This document shows positions 1-7,032 of a DNA stretch of 9,771 nt, in pieces. The DNA is from Bacteroidia bacterium (GTDB lineage: Bacteria; Bacteroidota; Bacteroidia; Cytophagales; Cyclobacteriaceae), in the NCBI GenBank assembly GCA_016650355.1, contig JAENVX010000428.1, positions 1-9,771 on the forward strand, read 5' to 3'. Every line of letters begins with the position of its first letter. Within the stretch, counting starts at the first letter, position 1. The notes below the pieces were generated by a model, which had not been told where the DNA came from, ran no database searches, and saw only the letters and a program-made list of their open reading frames with translations. A program made the translations under genes and the position numbers.

Positions 1-441
1 AATCAGATTTGTGTCTGTCCGCACGTCATGATTGATCAGGAAAGTTGCTTGCGCTGTGGCAAGGATAAGCGCTGAAAGGTACCCCGTTTTTCTATCGTAA
101 TACAGTTCTGCTAATTTGAACGTTGAATAAAGTGCCAACAGCGTTGCGAGAAATGCCGGGATACGGAAGGCAATATTGTTAATGCCAAAAAGTTTAAATG
201 AAATACCGGACAACCAAAATAGTAAAGGGGGTTTATCAAGGTACTCACGACCTTGATCAGTAAACTGTAGGTAATCACCGCGCTCCAACATCTCCCGTGT
301 AATGGATGCGTATTGAGCAGAATCGGGATCCATCACATTTATGAACCAGCCAATAATATATACGATACCAGCTCCCAGTATCCCCCAGAGCGCAATTTTC
401 TTTACTTCTTGCGTGAGATTGTTTGAAGGATTATCCAACAT
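1..441 (-). CDS. Membrane glycosyltransferase, ArnT/PMT-like (GT39/GT83 type), N-terminal part
   Basis: The reading frame starts at an ATG (complement of 439-441) and stays open for 147 codons to the left edge, so only the N-terminus is seen. Residues 16-34 form a hydrophobic helix after a short polar N-terminus. They are followed by DPDSAQYA (38-45), which sits where ArnT/PMT enzymes carry the acidic residues of the first periplasmic loop, then REMLERGDY and LDKPPLLFWLSG (68-79), a hallmark of this family. A second hydrophobic stretch follows (about 88-111), then DVRTDTNL (139-146). Family members move a sugar from a polyprenyl-phosphate donor to lipid A, protein or another envelope acceptor at the outer face of the inner membrane. 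The acceptor cannot be told from this fragment. The gene lies 69 bases downstream of the Nudix regulator on the same strand and could be cotranscribed, but nothing visible links it to xylose use. Confidence 0.8.
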   Translation of the reverse strand, partial: MLDNPSNNLTQEVKKIALWGILGAGIVYIIGWFINVMDPDSAQYASITREMLERGDYLQFTDQGREYLDKPPLLFWLSGISFKLFGINNIAFRIPAFLATLLALYSTFKLAELYYDRKTGYLSALILATAQATFLINHDVRTDTNLI

Positions 442-510
442 TTAATCTGTTAAGTTTTTCGTGAAGTTAAGCAGGAGCGGCTATAAAAAAAGTATCGAAG
501 TGGATTCGGA

Positions 511-1209
511 CTATAGCTCAAAATTGAACTCATCTTTCAAAAGACGATCGTAGATTTTTTTATCGAAACTGTACAAAGCTGCTGCCCGGTGCGACACGTC
601 CTTTTGTTTTTCCTTACAGGGCACCAGTAGATTCATTTTCATAAGCTTACGCCTAAAATTAGATTTGTCTAGCGGTTTACCCAAAATAGCTTCATACAAC
701 TCCTGCAATCCTAAAAGGGTAAATTTTTGTGGAAGAAGATTAAAGCCAATGGGCTCATGACGCACTTTGTGTTTCAAGTGAGCAAATCCAAAATCAAGAA
801 TCTCTTTATGATCATAGGGAGTCTTTGGTACCCTTTGGATATCAAACCACTTTGCATCGGAGGCAGTAAAACCTGGATGAAGTGAATAATTTTCAGGCTT
901 GACCAATGCAAAATAGGCCACCGTAATCACCCTTCTTTCTGGATAACGATTTAAATCTCCAAATGCCCTTAACTGCTCAAGGTAAATATTCGAGACGCCT
1001 GTCAATGCTTTTAGTAATCTGCTAGCTGCATCATCGATGCTTTCATTATAATTGATCCAACCGCCCGGCAATGCCCACTTTCCTTTACTAATACCCTCAG
1101 CGTGTTTTACCATCAATATTTTTAAGGTACCTTCATTGAATCCAAAAAGGAGACAATCGATTGAGACCGAATCCATAATTTTGTACGGAAATGGGGGGAC
1201 TATCTTCAC
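511..1209 (-). CDS. Nudix-fold transcriptional regulator (NrtR/AraR-type), probable xylose regulator
   Basis: This is a 232-residue protein of two parts. Residues about 12-130 are a Nudix fold, with GKWALPGGW (43-51) and the box region 50-72; residues about 160-232 are a winged helix with FTLLGLQELYEAILG and DKSNFRRKL, as in NrtR-family regulators. In the Nudix box G50, E56, R64 and G71 are kept, but the three glutamates of the catalytic REUxEE core are L65, A68 and L69. Hydrolase activity is therefore unlikely and ligand sensing more likely. In Bacteroidota, Nudix regulators of this type control pentose genes (AraR of Bacteroides is the described case). Divergent placement next to xylBA suggests a XylR role; this is inference. 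The longest frame begins with GTG at 1209. An ATG at 1176 (residue 12) would still keep the whole Nudix domain and is a fair alternative. No ribosome binding site separates the two. The stop is TAG. Confidence 0.85.
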   Translation of the reverse strand: MKIVPPFPYKIMDSVSIDCLLFGFNEGTLKILMVKHAEGISKGKWALPGGWINYNESIDDAASRLLKALTGVSNIYLEQLRAFGDLNRYPERRVITVAYFALVKPENYSLHPGFTASDAKWFDIQRVPKTPYDHKEILDFGFAHLKHKVRHEPIGFNLLPQKFTLLGLQELYEAILGKPLDKSNFRRKLMKMNLLVPCKEKQKDVSHRAAALYSFDKKIYDRLLKDEFNFEL

Positions 1210-1235
1210 TTTCTGTTGAAAAAAAGTCGCAATGT

Positions 1236-1262
1236 TTTGAAGTTGTGTAATATTGCTTCAAA
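1236..1262. promoter_or_regulatory. Inverted repeat TTTGAAG-N13-CTTCAAA, candidate operator
   Basis: Two perfect 7-base arms (1236-1242 and 1256-1262) flank a 13-base spacer containing AATATT near the centre. The repeat lies in the 100-base gap between the divergent regulator and xylB, where an operator for a dimeric winged-helix regulator would be expected. A stem of this size can occur by chance in AT-rich DNA, and no consensus was compared. Confidence 0.4.
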
Positions 1263-1267
1263 TTATG

Positions 1268-1278
1268 GTCAAAATGAC
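1268..1278. promoter_or_regulatory. Short palindrome GTCA-AAA-TGAC, candidate operator
   Basis: The sequence GTCAAAATGAC is an exact inverted repeat with 4-base arms and a 3-base centre, and partial symmetry continues outward. It lies 35 bases before the xylB ATG and 59 bases before the regulator's GTG, in the shared promoter region. It could be the binding site of the Nudix regulator, or half of a compound site with the inverted repeat at 1236-1262. A TACAAT (1285-1290) just downstream resembles a -10 element but has no convincing -35 partner. Confidence 0.35.
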
Positions 1279-1312
1279 TATTAGTACAATGTTTTTCGTA
1301 AAAGAATAATTG

Positions 1313-2806
1313 ATGAGTCAATACTTGATCGGTATAGATATAGGAACATCTTCCATTAAAGCTTCTATTGTGGATGCTTCAACGGGTCAAACCGTGTCTT
1401 CCGCCCACTCCCCATCTGAGGAAATGACGGTGAATGCTGTTCAACCTGGATGGGCAGAACAACATCCAGATCTGTGGTGGGAGCATACCCTAATAAGTAT
1501 CAAAGCTGCTGCGCAAAAAGCACACATTGACCCAAAGGAAGTTGCCGCAATAGGCATTTCTTACCAGATGCATGGACTTGTGATGGTAGATAAAGAACAC
1601 AAACCTCTGAGGCCTTCAATTATCTGGTGTGATAGTCGCGCTGTAGAAATTGGTGAAAAGGCTTTTAAGGATCTTGGAAATCATTACTGCCTACAACACT
1701 TGCTTAACTCACCTGGAAATTTCACAGCCTCAAAATTAAAATGGGTGAAGGAAAATGAGCCGGCTGTGTATGAGCGAATTCATAAAGTAATGTTGCCGGG
1801 TGATTATATCGCTCTTAAACTCACAGGCGAAATTACAACTACTGAAACCGGCCTGTCCGAAGGCATATTTTGGGACTATCAGGAAAAGGCTATTTCGAGG
1901 AAGCTCTTAGAATATTATGGCATCGATAAAAATTTAATAGCCTCAATCGTTCCTGTTTTTTCAGAGCAGGGGAAGCTGAGAGAATCGGTCGCAAAAGAAC
2001 TAGGGCTTGCATCTGGAATAAAAATAGCCTACCGTGCCGGTGATCAACCCAACAATGCCTTTTCACTTAATGTTCTAAATCCAGGAGAGACCGCAGCAAC
2101 AGCGGGCACATCTGGTGTAATCTATAGTGTAACAGACACCAATGCATTTGATCCACGATCTCGCGTGAATGCTTTCATTCATGTTAATAGTAGTGAGGCT
2201 ATTCGAAACGGTGTTCTATTATGTATCAATGGAACAGGAATATTAAACAGTTGGCTGAAGAAGAACATCCGGAGCAGTGGAGCAGCTTATGATTATGAAC
2301 AGATTAATGCAATTGCCTCAGAAGCGCCTATTGGAGCGGATGGTCTAATAGTGCTTCCTTTCGGGAATGGTGCAGAACGCATCTTAGAAAATAAAGGTGT
2401 CAAGTCTTCCTTTCACGGATTGAATTTTAATCGACATAACCAGTCTCATCTTTTTAGAGCAGCACAAGAAGGAATTGTTTTTGCATTGAAATATGGGTTT
2501 GATATCCTCCAGGAAATGGGATTGAAGACAGAGGTTATACGTGCAGGAAATGCAAATATGTTTTTGAGTCCATTGTTTCGTGAAGCATTTGTAAATACTA
2601 TTGGGGCAAGATTGGAATTGTATGATACCGATGGAGCAAAAGGTGCAGCCTTGGGTGCTGGGGTTGGTGCCGGGGTCTTCAATACTTTCCCCGAAGCATT
2701 CAGCGGTTTGAAGATGATCCGCTATGAAGAGCCAGACAAAAATAAATCTGAACTATACACATCGACATATCAACTTTGGAAAACACAACTGAATAAACTT
2801 TTATGA
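1313..2806 (+). CDS. xylB: Xylulokinase
   Basis: A FGGY-family sugar kinase that phosphorylates D-xylulose to D-xylulose 5-phosphate with ATP in the cytoplasm, the second step of xylose isomerase-type catabolism. At 497 residues it has normal family length. The N-terminal phosphate-binding motif GIDIGTSS is at 7-14. The xylulokinase signature QMHGLV is at 85-90 and WCDSRA at 105-110. GDQPNNA (243-249) carries the catalytic-base aspartate D244, equivalent to D233 of the E. coli enzyme. GTSG and the C-terminal glycine-rich GAALGAGVGAG segment complete the ATP site. The frame can be extended one codon to a TTG at 1310, but the adjacent ATG at 1313 is the natural start. There is no Shine-Dalgarno sequence, as is usual in Bacteroidota. 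It is the first gene of the xylBA pair, transcribed away from the Nudix regulator, and its TGA stop overlaps the xylA start by four bases. Confidence 0.95.
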   Translation: MSQYLIGIDIGTSSIKASIVDASTGQTVSSAHSPSEEMTVNAVQPGWAEQHPDLWWEHTLISIKAAAQKAHIDPKEVAAIGISYQMHGLVMVDKEHKPLRPSIIWCDSRAVEIGEKAFKDLGNHYCLQHLLNSPGNFTASKLKWVKENEPAVYERIHKVMLPGDYIALKLTGEITTTETGLSEGIFWDYQEKAISRKLLEYYGIDKNLIASIVPVFSEQGKLRESVAKELGLASGIKIAYRAGDQPNNAFSLNVLNPGETAATAGTSGVIYSVTDTNAFDPRSRVNAFIHVNSSEAIRNGVLLCINGTGILNSWLKKNIRSSGAAYDYEQINAIASEAPIGADGLIVLPFGNGAERILENKGVKSSFHGLNFNRHNQSHLFRAAQEGIVFALKYGFDILQEMGLKTEVIRAGNANMFLSPLFREAFVNTIGARLELYDTDGAKGAALGAGVGAGVFNTFPEAFSGLKMIRYEEPDKNKSELYTSTYQLWKTQLNKLL

Positions 2807-4131
2807 AACTAACATTGGGAAACAAGGAATACTTTAAAGGCATAGGCCAGATAAAGTATGAAGGGAAGGATTCAGACAATCCTATGGCGTTTAAATATTA
2901 CGATGCCAAACGTAAAGTGGGTAAGAAGACCATGGAAGAGTATTTGCGGTTTGCTGTAGCCTACTGGCATACATTCTGTGGAACTGGTGGCGATCCATTT
3001 GGTGCGCCCACAAAAAATTTTCCGTGGTTTAGTAACCCTGATCCAGTGGAGCGTGCAAAAGAAAAGATGGATGCTGCCTTTGAATTTATAACAAAGATCG
3101 GTACTCCTTTTTATTGTTTCCACGATTATGATCTGGTAGACGAAGGGCCGCAGTTAAAAGAATCCGAAAGAAGATTACGCATTATTGTAGAATATGCTCG
3201 CAAGAAACAAAGGGCATCGAGTGTAAAATTACTGTGGGGAACGGCTAACCTTTTTTCCAATCCTCGTTACATGAATGGGGCGGCCACAAATCCTGATTTT
3301 AATGTAGTGTGTCATGCTGCTTCACAAGTTAAGAATGCGATTGATGCGACAATTGAACTAGGTGGTTCAAATTATGTTTTTTGGGGAGGAAGAGAAGGGT
3401 ATCTAACCTTATTAAATACAAACATGAAACGCGAGCAGGAGCACATGGCCCGCTTCCTGCATACTGCAAAAGACTATGCACGAAAATATGGTTTCAAAGG
3501 AACATTTCTTATTGAACCCAAGCCGATGGAGCCATCTAAGCATCAATATGATTTTGATGCGGCCACTGTCATAGGATTCTTGCGCGAATTTGGTCTGATG
3601 GATGACTTTAAACTTAACCTGGAAGTAAACCATGCTACGTTAGCACATCATACCTTTCAGCATGAATTGCAGGTAGCGGCTGACGCTGGTATGCTGGGTA
3701 GCATGGATGCCAACCGCGGTGATTACCAGAATGGTTGGGATACCGATCAGTTTCCAAATAACCTTTTTGAACTTGCCGAGTCTCTTCTTGTCGTGTTAGA
3801 GAGCGGTGGATTTAAAACGGGAGGTATAAATTTTGACGCTAAGACAAGAAGAAACTCAACAGATATTGCGGATATTTTCCATGCACATATTGGTGGCATG
3901 GATACATTCGCGAGGGCCTTGTTAGTGGCTCAATTGGTTTTGGATAAGTCGGAGTATAAACAACTTCGAAAACAACGGTATTCTTCTTTTGATTCAGGTA
4001 AGGGAAGACAATTTGAACTAGGGAAGCTTGCCTTAAATGAACTCCGTGATTTGGCGCATAAGAATGGTGAGCCGGATCAGATCAGCGGGAAACAGGAGTA
4101 TTTTGAGAATATAATTAACCGTTACATTTAG
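2803..4131 (+). CDS. xylA: Xylose isomerase
   Basis: Converts D-xylose to D-xylulose in the cytoplasm, feeding XylB. The 442 residues fit the longer class II group that includes E. coli XylA (440 residues). Key residues match the E. coli numbering at a constant offset of +6. Catalytic H107 and D110 lie in CFHDYD. The metal-binding residues are E238 (in IEPKP), E274 and H277 (in LEVNHA), D302 (in SMDANRG), D313 and D315 (in WDTDQF) and D345 (in INFDAKTRR). All are intact, so the enzyme should be active as a divalent-metal TIM barrel. The ATG overlaps the xylB stop as ATGA, which implies translational coupling and cotranscription. The stop is TAG. The next gene follows after 85 bases on the same strand. 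Confidence 0.97.
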   Translation: MKLTLGNKEYFKGIGQIKYEGKDSDNPMAFKYYDAKRKVGKKTMEEYLRFAVAYWHTFCGTGGDPFGAPTKNFPWFSNPDPVERAKEKMDAAFEFITKIGTPFYCFHDYDLVDEGPQLKESERRLRIIVEYARKKQRASSVKLLWGTANLFSNPRYMNGAATNPDFNVVCHAASQVKNAIDATIELGGSNYVFWGGREGYLTLLNTNMKREQEHMARFLHTAKDYARKYGFKGTFLIEPKPMEPSKHQYDFDAATVIGFLREFGLMDDFKLNLEVNHATLAHHTFQHELQVAADAGMLGSMDANRGDYQNGWDTDQFPNNLFELAESLLVVLESGGFKTGGINFDAKTRRNSTDIADIFHAHIGGMDTFARALLVAQLVLDKSEYKQLRKQRYSSFDSGKGRQFELGKLALNELRDLAHKNGEPDQISGKQEYFENIINRYI

Positions 4132-4140
4132 ATTTTACCT

Positions 4141-4204
4141 TTGCTCAGCCATTCATAAAATGATTGAGACATTTGATAATTCTTTTAAATAAATTGCTCA
4201 ACCA
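4141..4204 (+). repeat. Direct repeat TTGCTCA(G/A)CCA in the xylA-oxidoreductase gap
   Basis: Two 11-base copies (4141-4151 and 4194-4204) differ at one position and start 53 bases apart, nearly spanning the 85-base gap. A weak promoter-like pair, TTGAGA (4164-4169) and TAAATA (4186-4191) with a 16-base spacer, lies between them. The pattern would fit a regulator binding both flanks of a promoter for the second gene group. It may also be chance. Confidence 0.35.
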
Positions 4205-4216
4205 AATTCAAAAATT

Positions 4217-5377
4217 ATGAACAGAAAACTACGAATGGGAATGGTAGGCGGAGGTAAAGATGCCTTCATCGGAGCCATACACCGCTTAGCTGCAAATATG
4301 GATGGCCTCATCGAAATTGTCAGTGGGGCACTTAGTATTGTTCCTGAAATTGCTAAAGATAGCGGTAAGGCACTTTTCCTTGCCGAAGATCGTACCTATC
4401 TCACATTTGATGAGATGTTGGAGAAAGAGAGCAAACTCCCAGCAAGTCAGCGAATCGATTTCGTCACCATTGTAACGCCAAACTTTGCACATTTTGCCCC
4501 TGCCATGATGGCGTTGGATAAGGGTTTTCATGTGGTAGTAGAAAAACCTATTACGTTTACTTTGGATGAGGCCAAGCAGTTGAAGAAAAAAGTGGACGAG
4601 ACTGGTTTAATTTTGATGCTTACACATACCTATTCTGGCTACCCCATGGTAAAGCAAGCCAAGGCCATGGTGAAGGAAGGTGCTCTTGGAAAAATTAGAA
4701 AGATATATGTGGAATATCCGCAAGGTTGGTTAAGTAAACTGAGTGAAAGAGAAGGTAATCAACAAGCAGCCTGGAGAACAGATCCTAAAAAGTCTGGCAA
4801 AGCAGGTGCTATGGGCGACATTGGAACACATGCAGCCCACCTGGCTGAGTACATCTCAGGTCTTAAAATCACTCATATGTGTGCCGATCTTAATATTTTG
4901 GTAGAAGGCAGGGCGTTGGATGATGATGGAAATGTATTATTGAAATTTGATAATGGAGCAGCAGGAGTTTTAATGGCATCACAAGTTGCAGCAGGAGAAG
5001 AGAATGCATTGAAGATTAGAATTTACGGTGAGAAGGGCGGATTGGAATGGGCGCAACAGGAGCCTAATACGCTTACAGTTAGATGGCACGAAAAGCCAAC
5101 ACAGGTTTTACGTGCAGGAACGAACGGACACCTGCATCCATCTGCAATTCACAATTGCAGGACTCCGGCAGGTCATCCAGAAGGATACCTTGAAGCATTT
5201 GGAAATTTGTACAGAAATTTTGCATTGACCCTTTCTGCAAGAATTGATGGCACCAAGCCTCCAGAAGCAGCTTTGGATTTTCCGTCTGTTGAAGATGGAA
5301 TACGTGGTATGGCATTTATTGACACTGTTGTTAAAAGCGGCCAGGGCAAAGAGAAATGGACAGCGTTTGAAGTTTAA
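4217..5377 (+). CDS. Gfo/Idh/MocA-family sugar oxidoreductase
   Basis: A 386-residue NAD(P)-dependent dehydrogenase of the Gfo/Idh/MocA family, which oxidises a ring or side-chain hydroxyl of sugars, inositols or glycosides. The N-terminal Rossmann segment is GMVGGGKDAFIGAIHR (8-23), with a slightly extended glycine loop seen in one subgroup. EKPIT (109-113) is the family EKP motif. GDIGTH (200-205) supplies the D201...H205 pair expected at the active site. No signal peptide or twin-arginine motif is present, so it should be cytoplasmic. It heads a group with a TIM-barrel isomerase and a cytochrome c. This pairing with an AP-endonuclease-2-like barrel recurs in Bacteroidota sugar loci and often suggests oxidation followed by isomerisation or lyase chemistry on keto-sugars; that is inference here. 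The exact substrate cannot be read from the sequence. Confidence 0.9.
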   Translation: MNRKLRMGMVGGGKDAFIGAIHRLAANMDGLIEIVSGALSIVPEIAKDSGKALFLAEDRTYLTFDEMLEKESKLPASQRIDFVTIVTPNFAHFAPAMMALDKGFHVVVEKPITFTLDEAKQLKKKVDETGLILMLTHTYSGYPMVKQAKAMVKEGALGKIRKIYVEYPQGWLSKLSEREGNQQAAWRTDPKKSGKAGAMGDIGTHAAHLAEYISGLKITHMCADLNILVEGRALDDDGNVLLKFDNGAAGVLMASQVAAGEENALKIRIYGEKGGLEWAQQEPNTLTVRWHEKPTQVLRAGTNGHLHPSAIHNCRTPAGHPEGYLEAFGNLYRNFALTLSARIDGTKPPEAALDFPSVEDGIRGMAFIDTVVKSGQGKEKWTAFEV

Positions 5378-5438
5378 CTTTATTTCTCATATTCTGTGAG
5401 ATAAATACATATTAAAGCAGGTAAAAATAAAATATGAA

Positions 5439-6494
5439 ATGAAAAATATAAAAGGCCCCGGAATCTTCCTTGCACAATTTATGGGCGATGAAGCTCCGTT
5501 CAACAACTTAAAATCAATTTGTAAATGGGCTGCTTCAATGGGATATGTTGGCGTACAAATTCCTTCGTGGGATGGCCGTTGCATAGATTTAAAGAAAGCA
5601 GCAGAAAGCAAGGACTACGCAGATGAAATTAAAGAGACTGTAGAGTCTTGCGGATTGCAAATCACAGAGCTATCCACTCACTTGCAAGGACAATTGGTAG
5701 CGGTGCATCCTGCCTATGATATTATGTTCGATGGTTTTGCACCTAAATCTGTTCATGGCAAACCGAAAGAGCGGACGGCATGGGCTGTCGAGCAATTAAA
5801 GTATGCGGCTAAGGCGAGCAAGAATCTTGGATTGAACGCCCATGCAACTTTCTCTGGGGCCTTAATGTGGCATACGGTTTATCCCTGGCCACAGCGTCCT
5901 GCAGGATTAGTAGAAGATGGCTTTAAAGAATTGGCGAAGCGTTGGCTGCCAATATTAAATGCATTTGATAAAGTAGGTGTTGATGTTTGTTATGAAATAC
6001 ATCCAGGTGAAGACCTTCATGATGGCGTTACGTTCGAACGTTTTTGGGAGGCTACTGGCAAGCATAAAAGAGCTAACATTCTTTATGACCCGAGTCATTT
6101 TGTTCTTCAGCAGTTGGATTATTTACAATACATTGATTTCTATCATTCGTTTATCAAAATGTTCCATGTGAAGGATGCCGAGTTTAATCCAACAGGAAAA
6201 AGCGGAGTCTATGGAGGTTATCAGGATTGGATAAATAGGCCGGGACGTTTTCGTTCGCTTGGTGATGGACAGGTTGATTTTCAATCTATCTTTTCTAAGC
6301 TGGCACAATATAATTATGATGGTTGGGCTGTTTTAGAATGGGAGTGCTGTATCAAGCACCCTGAACAGGGAGCAGAAGAAGGTGCACCTTTTATTAAGGA
6401 CCATATTATAAGAGTAACGGAAAAGGCCTTTGATGATTTTGCTTCAACCGGAAAGAATCCCAGGCTCAACAAAAAAGTACTAGGTATTATCTAA
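5439..6494 (+). CDS. Sugar phosphate isomerase/epimerase-type TIM barrel (AP endonuclease 2 family)
   Basis: A 351-residue protein of the xylose-isomerase-like TIM-barrel superfamily, whose members epimerise or isomerise sugars, or act on keto-sugars, using a divalent metal. The four expected metal ligands are visible in order: E186 (in CYEIHPGED), D217 (in YDPSHF), H243 (in FHVKD, with D246) and E300 (in LEWE). The WHTVYPWPQRP segment near 140-155 looks like a substrate loop of this subgroup. There is no signal peptide, so it should be cytoplasmic. It follows the oxidoreductase after 61 bases and precedes the cytochrome by 14 bases, suggesting one transcript. It is not a second xylose isomerase: the XylA-type HDYD and WDTDQF motifs are absent. 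The substrate is unknown. The start at 5439 overlaps a tiny ATG-AAA-TGA frame. Confidence 0.87.
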   Translation: MKNIKGPGIFLAQFMGDEAPFNNLKSICKWAASMGYVGVQIPSWDGRCIDLKKAAESKDYADEIKETVESCGLQITELSTHLQGQLVAVHPAYDIMFDGFAPKSVHGKPKERTAWAVEQLKYAAKASKNLGLNAHATFSGALMWHTVYPWPQRPAGLVEDGFKELAKRWLPILNAFDKVGVDVCYEIHPGEDLHDGVTFERFWEATGKHKRANILYDPSHFVLQQLDYLQYIDFYHSFIKMFHVKDAEFNPTGKSGVYGGYQDWINRPGRFRSLGDGQVDFQSIFSKLAQYNYDGWAVLEWECCIKHPEQGAEEGAPFIKDHIIRVTEKAFDDFASTGKNPRLNKKVLGII

Positions 6495-6508
6495 ACTTAA
6501 AATACAAC

Positions 6509-6913
6509 ATGAAAAAAATTTTATTTCTGTTTGCCGTGGGCACGATAGCTGCCACAATTATTGCATGTGGCCCGAAAGAGAAGAAAGCCACAGAGGAGTT
6601 TAACGTAAATGAATCAACTGAGGCCAAACCAGCAGTTGATTTAATTGCTCAAGGTGATGCATTGGTTAAAGCAAGTGATTGTAAAACATGTCATCATGCT
6701 ACCAATAAAATTATTGGGCCATCTCATACAGATGTAGCGAAAAAATATGAATTCACTGAGGCCAATGTAAAAATGCTGGCTCAAAAAATTATTAATGGTG
6801 GACAAGGAAATTGGGGAGAAATACCAATGGCTGCCCATGCAGATATCTCTACGGAAAATGCAGAGAGCATGGCGCGTTATGTATTATCATTAGATGGCGA
6901 GACCGAGCACTAA
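6509..6913 (+). CDS. Small lipoprotein c-type cytochrome
   Basis: A 134-residue monohaem class I cytochrome c. The N-terminus is a lipoprotein signal peptide ending in the lipobox IIAC (C20), so the mature protein should be lipid-anchored on the periplasmic side. A charged linker (about 21-45) precedes the haem domain. CKTCH (58-62) binds the haem, and M107 in WGEIPMAAH is the likely axial methionine. The job is electron transfer. It is 14 bases after the TIM-barrel gene, which ties a respiratory component to an otherwise cytoplasmic sugar enzyme pair. Its haem domain matches the cytochrome domain at the end of the next gene at 36 of 70 ungapped positions, including the identical run GPSHTDVAKKY, so the two are close paralogues. 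It may accept electrons from the neighbouring dehydrogenase; this is inference. Confidence 0.92.
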   Translation: MKKILFLFAVGTIAATIIACGPKEKKATEEFNVNESTEAKPAVDLIAQGDALVKASDCKTCHHATNKIIGPSHTDVAKKYEFTEANVKMLAQKIINGGQGNWGEIPMAAHADISTENAESMARYVLSLDGETEH

Positions 6914-6988
6914 GAATAGTTCATTTATTAGGCATACATAATTGCCACAGTAGAAAGGTTTTATCTTACAATGTCCGTGAACTATTTT
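6913..6988 (+). repeat. Long inverted repeat with inner hairpin between cytochrome and ThuA fusion genes
   Basis: AGAATAGTTCA (6913-6923) can pair with TGAACTATTTT (6978-6988), giving 11 base pairs with one G-U in RNA. Inside lies GGCA (6931-6934) with TGCC (6943-6946), a small 4-pair hairpin. The whole structure begins at the cytochrome stop codon and ends 44 bases before the next start. It could be an mRNA 3' end stabiliser, an attenuator or an operator. There is no U-tract after the stem that would make it a clear terminator. Confidence 0.35.
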
Positions 6989-7032
6989 AGTCGCTCTTCA
7001 ATCTTAGTATCTTATTAACTAATCACTCTTTC

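Noticed and set aside
1133..1321. Minus-strand 62-codon frame across the regulator and the divergent gap
   Set aside because: It overlaps the start of the Nudix regulator in another frame and begins inside xylB. Its sequence has no recognisable family features.
2446..2682. Minus-strand 78-codon frame inside xylB
   Set aside because: It is antisense to the conserved C-terminal ATP-site region of xylB, and its alanine/proline-rich start is the mirror of the glycine/alanine-rich motif.
5385..5401. Hairpin TCTCA-N7-TGAGA after the oxidoreductase stop, as a terminator
   Set aside because: The stem has only five pairs, with no GC-rich core and no U-tract. The downstream genes appear to continue the same transcript.
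5439..6494. A second xylose isomerase
   Set aside because: The protein shares the TIM-barrel superfamily but lacks the XylA motifs and ligand spacing. It fits the AP-endonuclease-2-like isomerase/epimerase group instead.
6931..6946. GGCA/TGCC hairpin as a rho-independent terminator of the cytochrome gene
   Set aside because: The four-pair stem is too short and is not followed by a run of T. It was kept only as part of the larger inverted repeat.
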